Positions 34,411 to 45,389 of a stretch of 64,000 nucleotides of DNA are shown one piece after another. Position 1 is the first letter of the stretch; each line of letters starts with the position of its first letter. Under the pieces are notes generated by a model, which was not told the origin of the DNA, did no database searches, and saw nothing but the letters and a program-made list of their open reading frames with translations. The DNA comes from Elephas maximus indicus (lineage: Eukaryota > Chordata > Mammalia > Proboscidea > Elephantidae): NCBI RefSeq assembly GCF_024166365.1, contig NC_064839.1:16168878-16232877 (forward strand). The letters run 5' to 3'. Made by a program: the position numbers and the translations under genes.

Positions 34411-34700
34411 TAGTTCAGCTTAACTAGTAAAAAAATGTGTGCCTTGAGCATTATGGTCTTTTAAGAACTATCTATATGGGATCAAATTGATAATAGCAAA
34501 TTGAAAGATTAAATAGGAACCTCAGGGGGCAGTGAATTTATGTTAATGAGGGAGGAACAACTCAGAAAAGAATGGCGAGAATGGTTGCACAACTCGAAGA
34601 ATGTAATCAATGTCACTCAATGGTACACGGAGCAACTGTTGAATTGGTGTGTTTTCCTGTATATATTCTCAACAACAATAACAAAATAAAATTTAGAGAA
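34411..34700 (+). mobile_element. L1 3'UTR fragment (subfamily B), right arm
   Basis: Resumes at 'agcttaactagtaaaaaa' and ends 'tatattctcaacaacaataac'. Confidence 0.78.
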
Positions 34701-34706
34701 AATAAA

Positions 34707-34716
34707 GATATTTTTC
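34707..34716. repeat. Target-site duplication of the SNRPC retrocopy, left
   Basis: GATATTTTTC, repeated exactly at 35469-35478. Confidence 0.9.
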
Positions 34717-35468
34717 CAGGAACACAGCAGCCAATGGCCCATCGAGCAACATATACCCAAGTTTTATTATGACTGCTGTGATACATACCTGACTCTCACC
34801 CATGACTCGCCATCTGTGAGAAAGACATACTGCAGTGATAGGAAACACAAAGAGAATGTGAATGACTACTATCAGAAATGGATGGAAGAGCAAGCTCAGA
34901 GCCTGATTAACAAAGTAACAGTTGCATTTCAATACCGAAAGATACCTCCTACTCCATTCTCTGCTCCTCCTCCAGCAAGGGTGATGATCCTGCCTCCCCT
35001 CAGTCTATTGGGTCCTCCTTGCCCTGGTACGATACCAGTAGCCCATATGAGGTGCCTTCCCATGATCCAGTGATGGGCCCTCCTTCTCCTAGGATGATGT
35101 CAGTGGGATCTGCTCATGGAATAGGCCCCCCATGAGAGGCCACATGCCATTAATGCCTGGGACTCCAATGATGAGGCATCTCTCCTGTCCCATGACAGTG
35201 CCTACTCAGCCAGGAATGACCTGAGCAGACAGATAGGGACAGAGTAGCCTCTCTGTATCAGTTTTACGTTACTTGTACTACTTCACCAGGAGATCACAGT
35301 GCTGTGATTCTGGATGTTTTCTAACAGGAAGGTAGACTTGCTCTCCCTTTCTATCAGAGAAAGAATTGTTTTAGAAGGGATTACTGAAACAAAAAAAAAG
35401 GAAACTTTTGTTTGTATTGTGACATACGAAAGTAAAATTGTCAACTCTTTTAGTTAAAAAAAAAAAAG
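34717..35468 (+). pseudogene. SNRPC: SNRPC (U1 snRNP C) processed pseudogene
   Basis: Intronless retrocopy of the U1 snRNP subunit U1C, which helps U1 recognise 5' splice sites. The start region is damaged ('acatatacccaag' near 34750 replaces the initiator). The frame then reads on from 34756: [44 protein letters not shown]. The zinc-finger region has lost key residues: the first Cys is now Tyr and the first zinc His is Tyr. The frame ends at TGA 35071-35073, before the Pro/Met-rich C-terminus, whose remnants run on out of frame to about 35236. A 3'UTR-like segment follows, then A(12-13) at about 35456-35467 and an exact 10-bp target duplication. Dead, and made by L1 machinery. Confidence 0.95.
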
Positions 35469-35708
35469 GATATTTTTCAATTGCCAGAATGAAAAGCCCA
35501 CTTCCCTGAGCATTTTAAAAGAGATACTTTTCCTCAGACACTTTATTGAATTGTAGTAAAATTATATGCCACGAAGATAGAAATCTTAACAAGGGTGCTT
35601 GGAATATTATCTTTTGAAAATGAATGAACTCCCTGTTAAAGATAGTTTGGCCCCACACTTTTATCTTTACTTCCTCTCAATACCCTGCTAAAATAATAGT
35701 AAAGGAGA

Positions 35709-35872
35709 TAAACCAAAACCAAACCCATTGTGGTCGATTCCAACTCATAGCAACCCTAAAGGATGGAGCAGAATTGCCCTATAGGATTTTTAAAGAGCAC
35801 CTGGTGGATTTGAACAGCCGACCTTTTGGTTAGCAGCTGTAGCTCTTAACCACTGTGCCACCAGGGTTTCCG
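35709..35872 (-). mobile_element. AfroSINE
   Basis: Minus-strand short copy, head CCACCAGGGTTTCC. Imperfect target duplication AGTAAAGGAGA (35698) and AGTAAAAGAGG (35873). Confidence 0.93.
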
Positions 35873-35883
35873 AGTAAAAGAGG

Positions 35884-36500
35884 TAGAAGATGCAAAACCA
35901 CAACAAGAGATGAGAAGCCACCAAGAGATAAGAAATTTAAACAAATTCATTCACGATACAAAGCAGAGGGCGCAGGTAGGTAACTGATAAAGCCCAGTAA
36001 AGAAGACCAAGGACTGGAATGCACTTGCGAGGAGGTGGTACAGCAGCCAAGCAGGGAGTGAACCATCCCTCAGACCCGCAAGTGGCTTCTGCCTTGTAAA
36101 TGCCCACTAGAACAAAGAGTAGAGGTGAAACATGGAGCCCAATCTTCCTACTCGCCTCCCTACAGCTCTCAAATAGCAGCCATCTGGTGGCCTTGCATGC
36201 ACTACCCAGAAAAAAGTACAGCAGTTCTTCTCTAAGAAAGAATCGAATGGCCAAAACTTCCGCAGTCTGTCATTTACAAATTTACCAGTTAAACATCTCA
36301 AAAGTGACTTCCCATATGATCACCCTAAGTCCTATAGTCAACAAGAGCCCCCAAACAGATGATTTATGATCTCATTCTCATACATGCTCTGATAGTCAGT
36401 GGTCGCCAGATTTTGATGAAAGCCTCCACCTGACAGATTCACTTCTAAAATAAGCAAACAGAAAACATGACCAGAACGTAAGGGGCATGTTCACACTATA
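35884..36500. other. No gene seen
   Basis: About 620 bp of apparently unique or old sequence. Contains the block at 36218-36280 shared with 32960-33017. Frames here are short and lack support. Confidence 0.4.
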
Positions 36501-36504
36501 TAAC

Positions 36505-36985
36505 TGTCACTCCAACAAAAATGTCACTCTAAGGACTAAGGTGCACCTGACCCAAGCCATAGCATTTTCAATCACCTCATACACACATGAAAGCTGGGCA
36601 ATGAATAACGAAGACCAAAGAAGAATTAATGCCTTTGAATTACGGTGTGGTGAAAAATGTTAACTATACCAAAGACTGCCAGGAGAACAAACAAATCTGT
36701 CTTGAAAGAAGTACAGCTAGAATGCTCATCAGAAGCAGGATGGTGAGACTTTGTCTCACATACATGTTATCAGGAGGGATCAGTCCTTGGAGAAGGACGT
36801 CATGCTTGGTAGAGAGTCAACGAAAAAGAGGAAGACCCTCAACAAGATGGACTGACACAGTAGCTGCAACAATGGGCTTAAGCGTAACTATTGTGAGCAT
36901 GGCACAGGACCAGGCAGTGTTTCATTCTGTTGTACATAGGGTCACTATGAGTCAGAACTGACTCAATGGCACCTAACAACAACAC
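36505..36985 (+). mobile_element. RTE LINE 3'-terminal fragment
   Basis: Reads KGAPDPSHSIFNHL-like then the RTE C-terminus (GRPSTRWTDTVAATMGLS at about 36835), and ends CACCTAACAACAACACAAC near 36985. Broken frames. Confidence 0.9.
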
Positions 36986-37079
36986 AACAAATGCCATACA
37001 TAACCAGAACAGGCACCACCTATACATAGCTGGCCAGCCTTATGATGCATACAGCCTGGATTTCAGTGCTTATAAAATG

Positions 37080-38030
37080 GTAGCATTGGGCCTCACATAA
37101 CTTTGGGGAGAGGAGACAGAAACAAGATCAGCATCAGCACAAAGCTGATTCCTATGAGGTGGAGGTCAGACAACTCCATTCTCCAACCTTTTTACCAATT
37201 CTGATACCAGCCGTCCCTCCCATGGCACTCTCTACTTCTTTGTTGTGTTCGATAATTTGTTACAATGGCCACACAGAATTCCCAGACCATAATCATGATT
37301 ATGAGATTCATTAGGGAAGTAACAGGTTAAAATTCAGGATCAGGATCAACTTGGAAGTGACAGGAACCACTCAGGAGACAGGAAACAGTTCATCAATCAG
37401 GATAGCTTCCAACCTCTCAGCTCCTTTTCTGCCATGCCCGCAGGCAGGCAGCTCTCCCTCTCAGCCTTGGCCCTTCCTCTCGGCCTCAAGCCTTGTTTTC
37501 CATCTCGGGCCTTGTTCACCGCTTCAGGCCTTGGCCCCCACCCAGGCCTGACCTCTGCCCTCCTCAGGCAAGTATTTCAAAGCTCTTTAGCTCCTCCAAT
37601 AAGTGCCTGGAGGCACCCCACTCCACCAGGAAGCCTTTTGCCCGAAGGCACTCAGCTCTCTCACTCTGTGGGTCAGCAAGCCCAGCCTATTGGTCCCATG
37701 CTACTGCCATCTTCAGTGTTACTGCTGTCTATGTCTCCTGAGCCTAGGAGGTTCTCAGTGCAGGCACCCTGGGTTCAATGGATGAGCTCCACTCTGGCTG
37801 TTCTTCTTGATGGTAGAGAGGTCCCCCTACAATCTCTGGGACTGGCTCATGTAAGTCTAGCAGGATGGCAAAACTGACTGATCCCCTTGGTGGGCCACAG
37901 GCACCTTATTTGCAAAGTCCTATCCCTGCAAAGGTTTCATATACCTTATTTGCATTGGCACACTGTCCAATCCCCGCAAGGGTTCCATGCACCTTATTTG
38001 CGTAGTCCTACCCAACCATTTCATGGAAGT
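37080..38030 (-). mobile_element. ERV-like LTR plus internal start (copy 3 of 3)
   Basis: Minus strand. The primer-like TGGTATCAGAATTGG is at 37195-37209. LTR 3' text runs to about 37360 ('gtctgggaattctgtgtggcc'), and U3-like text lies at 37895-38010 ('ggaccaatccc..gcaagg' region). The octamer ATTTGCAT lies at 37948-37955. The middle (37390-37880) is C-rich and open in several frames, but matches no protein I know. It matches 49690-50700 in block order. Confidence 0.68.
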
Positions 38031-38930
38031 TACAAGACCATGGCTAGAAGAGCCATACAAAAACAATTCACTGCACCACAGTCCTACATGGAAGAAATAA
38101 AGATAGGAATGGAAAAGAACTTTTATAATATCTCTAAATACTTGGCCTATAAGTAAGATAAACCCTCACTTACCATAGTTGGAAATTAACAAATAATGTC
38201 TAAAATGGATGAATCAAGAACTGGTGATATAAACATGTTGCTTGGAGACAAAAATAACCACCACGAGAAACAGCTGAAAGAGTTAAAAAGTGGTTGCCTG
38301 GCTAGGCCTAGGGCTGGGGAGAGGTAGGCTGGGAACAACCGCTGTACATCATAAGCCCTTCTGCATAATTTGATGGTTTAACCTTATGCATGCATTACCA
38401 ATACTTTAATTTTGTTTTTATTTTTCAAAGAAAATAACTAGAAGGTTTGTTCTCATGTAGCTTTGTTTCATTCTGGAACCTTCCAATTAAGCTTTTGGCT
38501 AAACACATAAATATGATAATGATAATTATTCAGGAATCAGGAGGTTTGTAGATTAGCGTAATCAAGCTCAGCTCCAACACATCTTGGTTTTTCAGGATAA
38601 TTAGACCACACTGGAAGCCCAGATGGGGTGAATGAGAAAGCCATGGGTGTCTGCCATATAGTAACAAGAAAACATCACACAAAACTACTCAACTAGCAAT
38701 TGAAATTTGAATGTTAACTTAGTACCCAACAAGAAATGAATAAAAATGCTTGGGTTTGGGGCAAAATATTTTACTTTAAAAATCAAACATAGGACATAGG
38801 TTAAGTAATTAATGTCCTACCCAACTCGTTTTAAGCCCTTACATATTAAAACAGCATCCCTAAAGCTAAAATTAGATATTTTTTAAAAAGGCCACCTACT
38901 GTGAGCATCCTTGTTGTAAATTCACAAAAT
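38031..38930. other. No gene seen; partly L1-like
   Basis: 38090-38460 has L1 3'-end character ('ggttgcctggctaggcc...ctgggaacaacc', AT-rich tail). 38460-38930 is unassigned AT-rich sequence. Confidence 0.35.
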
Positions 38931-38934
38931 ATAA

Positions 38935-38974
38935 TTAACCTATTCATTCGTCTAACAAAGATTTACTGAGTCCT
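38935..38974 (+). mobile_element. Ancient mammalian repeat, first piece
   Basis: 'cctattcattcgtctaacaaagatttactgag' type head, interrupted by two AfroSINEs and resumed at 39350. Confidence 0.6.
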
Positions 38975-38986
38975 TACCCTATGCAG

Positions 38987-39154
38987 GAAACCCTCGTGCG
39001 GTAGTGGTTTAAGTACTATGGCGCTAACCAAGAGGTCAGCAGTTTGAATCCGCCAGGCGCTCCTTGGAAATTCTATGGGGCAGTTCTACTCTGTTCTATA
39101 GGGTCGCTATGAGTCGGAATCGACTCGACGGCAGTGGGTTTGGTTTTGGTTTGG
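38987..39154 (+). mobile_element. AfroSINE A of a stacked pair
   Basis: Short-form copy (GAAACCCTCGTGCGGTAGTGG to GGCAGTGGGTTTGGTTTTGG). TACCCTATGCAG lies before it (38975-38986) and after it (39155-39166). Confidence 0.95.
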
Positions 39155-39166
39155 TACCCTATGCAG

Positions 39167-39336
39167 AAAACCCTTGTGGCGTAGTAGTTAAATGCTACAG
39201 CTGCCAACCAAAAGGTTGGCAGTTCGAATCCACCAGGTGCTCCTTGGAAACCCTGTGGGGCAGTTCTACTCTGTCCTATAGGGTTGCTATGAGTCGGAAT
39301 TGACACAACGGCAACAGGTCTGGTTTTTTGGTTTTT
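39167..39336 (+). mobile_element. AfroSINE B of a stacked pair
   Basis: Second copy in the same orientation and at the same target. TACCCTATGCAG is on its left (39155-39166) and TACCCTGTGCGA on its right (39337-39348). Confidence 0.95.
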
Positions 39337-39348
39337 TACCCTGTGCGA

Positions 39349-39780
39349 GGCCCTGAGTTGGTGCCAAGAATGCAATGATGGAAAGACACGTAAGTCCCTA
39401 GTGTAGAATATGGACAAGTAAACAGGGAATTTTACCATAACATGATTAGTGCAACAGAGCTAATACAGGTGAGACAGGACTGTGTGAGAGGAAAAACTGT
39501 ATCTGATCTCAGATCTCAAGGCAGCAGTGAGAAGGATCCTGGAATGAAGTGATATCTAGGCTGACAGCTGGAGTGGGAAGGCCTAAGGGGATGTATCTGT
39601 CTGTGAGTTTAATGTGGCTCCTGGAATGGAGGACAAAGGCTGGGGAGCGGAGAGAATGGGGAACAGTGTAGGAGACTGGAAAGAGATAAGACTGGAGAGT
39701 TAAGCAAGAGCCACTCCCACAGGGTTTTGAAAGCAACAGAGCAATAGGAAGCCATTGAGGTCTTTTTTTAATTTTATTTT
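39349..39780 (+). mobile_element. Ancient mammalian repeat, resumed
   Basis: 'ggccctgagttggtgccaagaatgcaatgatgg' through 'gggttttgaaagcaacagagcaataggaagccattgagg'. Collinear with 57160-57560; family not named. Confidence 0.6.
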
Positions 39781-39980
39781 ATTATTTTTTTTTGTGGCGG
39801 GGAGGAGCAGGCCTGGCATCATCAGATCTTCCTCAGAAAAATTCGTAATAGACTAGTTCACATTATTTTGCTTCTTTTCTCAAAACGCACACTTCTTACC
39901 ATTTCTATTGTTTGTTGTTAGGGTAGTTGGACAAATATTTCAATAGCAGTTAAAAAAAAAAAACTACTTGTCTGTTCCGA
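39781..39980. other. T-rich and L1-like sequence, no gene
   Basis: Nothing coding. An A-run lies at 39952-39963. Confidence 0.4.
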
Positions 39981-39992
39981 GGTATATAACTT

Positions 39993-40194
39993 ATTCATTT
40001 TCCATTGCCCTCAAGTCAATTCCATCTCATAGAGACCCTATAGGACAGAGCAGAACTGCCCCATAGGGTATCCAAGGCTGTAATCTTTACAGAAAGGCTG
40101 CCACGTCTTTCTCCCTCAGAGCAGCTGGTGGGTTTGAACCACAACCTTTCAATTAGTGGCCGAGCACTTTAACCTCTGTGCCACCAGGGCTCCT
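39993..40194 (-). mobile_element. AfroSINE, long form
   Basis: Minus-strand copy with middle block, ends GCCACCAGGGCTCC. Near-matching flanks 'ggtatataactta' (39982) and 'ggtatatacccta' (40196). Confidence 0.93.
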
Positions 40195-40500
40195 TGGTAT
40201 ATACCCTATGTACCTAAAAGTGGCTATGCGAACAGACACATGCACACCTATGCTCACTGAAACACTATTCATAATAACAAAAAGGTAGAAACAACCAAAT
40301 GCCCATCAACAGATAAATGAATAATAAAACGTGGTACACACACAGTGAAATACTACTCGGCCATAAAGAGAAATGAAGTCCTGATACATGCTACAAGATG
40401 GACGTGAAATGAGTCAAAAACAAAAGACAAAGACTGTATCACCTCCTTTATATGAAAGGGCAAGAATAAGTAAATACATAGCAACCAATGGCTATTGACC
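40195..40500 (+). mobile_element. L1 3'-end fragment
   Basis: L1 ORF2 C-terminal text ('gaacagacacatgcacacc...atggaagtcctgatacatgc'). Confidence 0.8.
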
Positions 40501-40539
40501 AACGGCTAATGACCTTCATTTGCTGATATGGCACAACTC

Positions 40540-42437
40540 AAAATGAGAAGAAACAGCTGCAAACATCCATTAATAATCGGAACATGGAATGCACTGTGAG
40601 TCTAGGAAAATTGGAAATCATCAAAGATAAAATGGAACACAAAAACATCGCTATCATAAGCATCAGTGAGCTGAAATGGACTGGTATTGGCCATTTTGAA
40701 TCAGACAATCATATGGTCTACTATCCCAGGAATGACAACTTGAAAAAGAATGGCATTGTATTCATCGTCAAAAAAAAAAAGCATTTCAAGATCTATACTG
40801 AGGTGCAACGCTGTCAGTGATAGGATAATATCCATTTGCCTACAAGGAAAACCAGTTAATACAACTATTATGCAAATTTACGCACCAAGCACTAAAGCCA
40901 AAGATGAAGAAATTGAAGATTTTTACCAGCTTCTGCAGTTTGAAATTGATCGATCATGCAATCAGAATGCATTGATAATTATCGGCGATTGGAATGCAAA
41001 AGTTGGAAACAAAGGATCGGTAGTTGGAAAATATGGCCTTGGAGATAGAAACTATGCCACAGATCACATGATAGAATTTTGCAAGACCAATGACGTCTTC
41101 ACTGCAAATACCTTTTCTCACCAATGTAAACAGCAACTACACACATGGACCTCACCAGATGGAATACACAGGAATCAAATGGACTACATCTGTGGAAAGA
41201 GACAACGGAATACTAAGTATCATCAGTCAGAACAAGGCCAGGGGCTGCCTGTGGAACAGACCATCAATTGCTCATATGCAAGTTCAAGGTGAAACTGAAG
41301 AAAATTAAAATAAGTCCATGAGAGCCAAAGTACAACCTTGAGTCTATCCCACCTGAATTTAAAGACCATCTCAAGAACATATTTGACCTGTTGAATGCTA
41401 ATGACCAAAGACCAGATGAGTTGTGGAATGACATTAAGGACATCATACATGAAGAAAGCAATAGGTCATGAAAAGACCAAAGAAAGAAAAGACCAAAATG
41501 GATGTCAGAAGAGACTCTTAAACTTGCTCTTGAACATCAAGCAGCTAAAGCAAAAGGATGAAATGATGAAGTAAAAGAACTGAACAGAAGGTTTCAAAGG
41601 ATGGCTCAAGAAGACAAAGTAAAGCATTATAATGACATGTGCAAAGAACTGGAGATAGAAAACCAAAAGGGAAGAATATGCTTAGCATTTCTCAAGCTGA
41701 AAGAACAGAAGAAAAAATTCAAGCCTTGAGTTGCAATATTGAAAGATTCTATGGGGAAAATATTGAATGACGCAAGAAGCATCAAAATAAGATGGAAGGA
41801 ATACAGAGTCATTATACCATTAAAAAAATTGGTTGACATTCAACCATTTCAAGAGGTAGCATATGATCAGGAACAGACGGTACTGAAGGAAGAAGTTCAA
41901 GCTGCACTGGAGGCACTGGCGCAGAACAAGACTCCAGGAATTGATGGAATATCATTCGAGATGTTTTTCAGCAAATGGATGTAGTGCTGGAAGTGCTCAC
42001 TCATCTATGCCAAGAAATTTGGAAGACAGCTACCTGGCCAACTGACTGGAAGGGATTCATACTTATGCTTATTCCCAAGAAAGGTGATCCAACCAAATGT
42101 GGAAATTATCGAACAATATCATTACTATCACAAAACCAATTAACATCACATGCAAGCAAAATTTTGCTGAAGATTTTTCAAAAGTGGCTACCACAGTATA
42201 TCAACAGGGAACTGCCAGAAATTCAGGCCAGATTCAGCAAAGGATGTGGAACCAGGGATATTATTGCTGATGTCAGACAGATCTTGGCTGAAAGCAGAGA
42301 GTACCAGAAAGATGTTTACCTGTATTTTATTGACTATGCAAAGGCATTCGACTGTGTGGATCATGACAAATTACAGATAACATTGAGAAGAATGGGAATT
42401 CCAGAACACTTAATTGTGCTCATGAGGAACCTGAAAC
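40540..42437 (+). mobile_element. RTE LINE, endonuclease and first RT part, degenerate
   Basis: Covers the part of RTE missing from the other copies. The AP-endonuclease reads in pieces: IAIISISELKWTGIGHFESD (about 40645), IIIGDWNAKVGN (about 40975) and HTWTSPDGIHRNQMDYI (about 41140). An A10-11 run near 40770-40782 breaks the frame. RT starts PKKGDPTKCGNYRTISLLS (about 42073) and includes motif A, YFIDYAKAFDCVDHDK (about 42324), then stops at about 42437, so YADD and the tail are absent. It abuts an L1 fragment without a detectable target duplication. Confidence 0.92.
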
Positions 42438-42780
42438 ATCTTACATCTTGGATGAACCTGGAGGATATTATGTTGAGCAAAATAAATCAATCACAAAAAA
42501 AAAATGCATTTTTCTCAATTTTATGAAATGGCATGAATATGTAAATATACATAAACAAATGTTCATTAGTGGTTACCAGGGGTGAAGTACTCCCTAGGTA
42601 GTAGTCACTTTTCATTTACTGAAATGGAAAAGGTAGCACCAAATATGGGTGAAGTTTGCACAGCATGACCAATGTAACTAATGTCAATAAGCTGTACAGA
42701 GGGAAAGGTGGTGAATGGGAAAATGCTAGGTTGTGTATGGTTTTGCAACAATAACAACAATCCAAAAAAGGGAGGAGAGA
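42438..42780 (+). mobile_element. L1 3'-end fragment
   Basis: 'ggatgaacctggaggatattatgttgagc' to 'gcacagcatgaccaatgtaactaatg', the end of L1 ORF2 and 3'UTR. Same type as 33389-33700. Confidence 0.75.
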
Positions 42781-43600
42781 GGGCTACAGATGCTGATACT
42801 AATTAGAAATAAGCAATCCCATCATGGAATCAGTTCTCTTGATTTGGGCCACGGTCTCATGGGACAATCCCATCAATTGGCACAATCCAGTTCTTAAAGT
42901 TTATGTCCTACCTTCCACTATGATGAGTAGTGTTTGGGGTCTTAAAAGCTTTACGAGTAGCCATCTAAGATACAACTACTGGTCTTTATCCATCTGAAAC
43001 AAAAGAGAATGAAGGAAACCCAAGAATCACAGAAGGAACTAGTCTACAGGACTAATTGTCTACATGAGCCACTGCCTTCTCCACCTTGAAACCTGAAGAA
43101 CTAGATGGTGCCCACTACCACTACAGAACATTCTCATCAGGAATACAATAGATAAATCCTGATAAAAAGGTAGAAAAATGTGGAAGAGAACTTCAGATCC
43201 TTAAAGAATCCAGGCCTACTGTACTATTGAAGTTGGAGGGATCCCCAAGACTATGGCCCTGAGTTGTTCTTCAACCCTTGAATTGAAGCTATCCCTTTAA
43301 ACTAAGTTTAACAGTTTAGCCCAAAGAGTAAAATAAAGATTATCGCCCTTGAGGACTACGTTCCTTTAAAAAAAAAAAAAAAAATTATATAAGATCAAAG
43401 AATTAACGGCTATTTTAAAGCACAGATTGGGAAGTTGCGGCGGCGGGGGAGCGGTGGTAGGAGGAAGATTAAGAAAATGGAAGTGAAACAACTAGAACAG
43501 ATCAGTGTCTAGAAACTGTGGAAAGGGAACAGGTTTGGCTGCGTATGTTTTCACCAAAAATAAAATTAAATGTTTAAAAAAATAACTAATTGTAGAGTGC
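42781..43600 (+). mobile_element. L1 3'UTR fragment (older subfamily)
   Basis: Same ordered blocks as 12730-13770 and 51421-52295 ('gatacaactactggtctttatcc', 'gaagaactagatggtgcccac', 'aagttggagggatccccaag'). Ends in A/T-rich text with an A-run about 43370. Confidence 0.72.
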
Positions 43601-43615
43601 TATTTACTTTACAAA

Positions 43616-43820
43616 GGAGCCCTGGTGGCACAACCAGTTGAGCGCTCAGCTGATAACCAAAAGGTTGATGGTTCAAACCCACCGAGCAGCTCTATAGGAG
43701 AAAGACCTGGTGATCTGTTTCCATAAAGATTACAGCCAAGAAGACCCTAAGGGGCAGTTCTACTCTGTCACATTGGGATCGCTGTGAGTCAAAATTGACT
43801 CAATGGCACCTAACAACAAC
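43616..43820 (+). mobile_element. AfroSINE, long form, with RTE-like tail and 14-bp duplication
   Basis: GGAGCCCTGGTGGCACAACC head to CACCTAACAACAAC end. ATTTACTTTACAAA (43602-43615) and ATTTAGTTTACAAA (43821-43834) flank it. Its 3' end is the same as that of the RTE LINE copies. Confidence 0.95.
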
Positions 43821-43849
43821 ATTTAGTTTACAAAGCAGTACCATATGTT

Positions 43850-45106
43850 GTTATTGTCGTTGTTGTTAGGTGCCATTGAGTCAGTTCCAACTCATAGCAA
43901 TCCTATGCACAACAGAACAAAATACTGCCCGGTCCTGTGCCATGCCCACAATCGTTGTTATGCTTGAACCCATTGTTTTAGCCACTATGTCAATCCACTT
44001 CACTGAGGGTCTTCCTCTTTTTTCATTGACCCTGTGCTTTACCAAGCATGATGTACTTCTCCAGGGACTGATCTCTCCTGACAACATGTCCAAAGTACGT
44101 AGGACATAGTCTCGCCATCTTTGCTTCTAAGGAGCATTCTAGTTGTACTTCTCCTAAGACAGATTTGTTCGTTCTTTTGGCAGTCCATGGTATATTCAAT
44201 ATTCTTCACCAACACCACAATTCAAAGGCTTCAATTTTTCTTCTGTCTTCCTTATTCATTGTCCAGCTTTCGCATGCATATGATGCAATTGAAAATACCA
44301 TGACTGGGGTCAGGCGCACTTTAGTCTTCAAGGTGACATCCTTGCTTTTCAACACCTTAAAGAGGCCCTTCACAGCAGATTTACCCAATGCAATGCATCT
44401 TTTGATTTTTTGACTGCTGCTCCCATGGCGGTTGATTATGGATCCAACATTCTCTTCTCCATTTATCATGATGTTGCTTATTGGTCCATACTGAAGGCTG
44501 TGATCTTTGATCCTCATCAGTAAATGCTTCAAGTCCTCTTCACTTTCAGCAAGCAAGGTTGTGTCATCTGCATAGAGCAGGTTGTTAATGAGTCTTCCAC
44601 CAATCCTAATGCCCCGTTCTTCTTCACATAGTCCAGCTTCTTGGATTATTTGCTCAGCATTCAGACTGAATAGGTATGGTGAAAGGATACAACCCTGACG
44701 CACACCTTTCCTGACTTTAAACCACACAGTATCCCCTTGTTCTGTTTAAACGACTCCCTCTTGGTCTAAGTACAGATTCCTCATGAGCACAATTAAGTGT
44801 TCTGGAACTCCCATTCTTTGCGATGTTATCCATAATTTGTTATGATCCACACAGTCGAAAGCCTTTGCATAGTCAATAAAACACATGTAAACATCCTTCT
44901 GGTATCCTCTGCTTTTAGTGATGATGTGTTTGACATCAGCAATGATACCCCTTGTTCCATATCCTCTTCTGAATCCATCTTAAATTTCTGGCAGTTCCTT
45001 GTCAATGTACTGTTGTAACTACTTTTGAATGATTTTCAGCAAAGTTTTATTTCTGTATGATACTAATGATATTGTTTGATAATTTCCACATTCTGTTGGA
45101 ATGTGC
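43850..45106 (-). mobile_element. RTE LINE, 3' half, comparatively well kept
   Basis: Minus strand: 3' tail at left (TTGTTGTTAGGTGCC), then RT to about 45106. An open stretch from 44727 to 44206 reads QGCILSPYLFSLNAEQIIQEAG and NNLLYADDTTLLAE (YADD at 44563-44574). Remaining frames are shifted and stopped. It overlaps the RT region of the + copy ending at 42437, so the two are separate insertions, not one inverted element. Confidence 0.92.
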
Positions 45107-45149
45107 TATGCTAGAATAGCAAAAATCATATACATTGTACAATCATATA

Positions 45150-45285
45150 GACTTGATTGAAATCCATGATTCCTCACCTTAATCTTAGATCCAAGTTATT
45201 TGACTTCTCTACGCCTGTTTCCTCAGTTCATAAATAGCAACAAGAATGTATAACTCAGAGGGCTACTATAAATTAAATTAGAAAT
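45150..45285 (+). mobile_element. MIR SINE fragment
   Basis: 'agttatttgacttctctacgcctgtttcctcagttcataaa' and 'aactcagagggctactataaattaaatt', the MIR 3' part. Confidence 0.65.
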
Positions 45286-45389
45286 CAAACAATAGAATTG
45301 TATTATCTGTGCTTTTAATTTATGTAAATTAAACCAAGACATTATTCTCTCTGAAAAAAAGAAAGAGTAAAATAATAAACAATTCCACT

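Noticed and set aside
37434-37877. 147-codon Pro/Leu/Ser-rich frame
   Set aside because: Lies inside an ERV-like LTR on the opposite strand; C-rich composition explains it.
40540-45106. One inverted RTE element
   Set aside because: The plus and minus parts both contain the first RT region (about 42073-42437 and 44780-45106), so they are two insertions.
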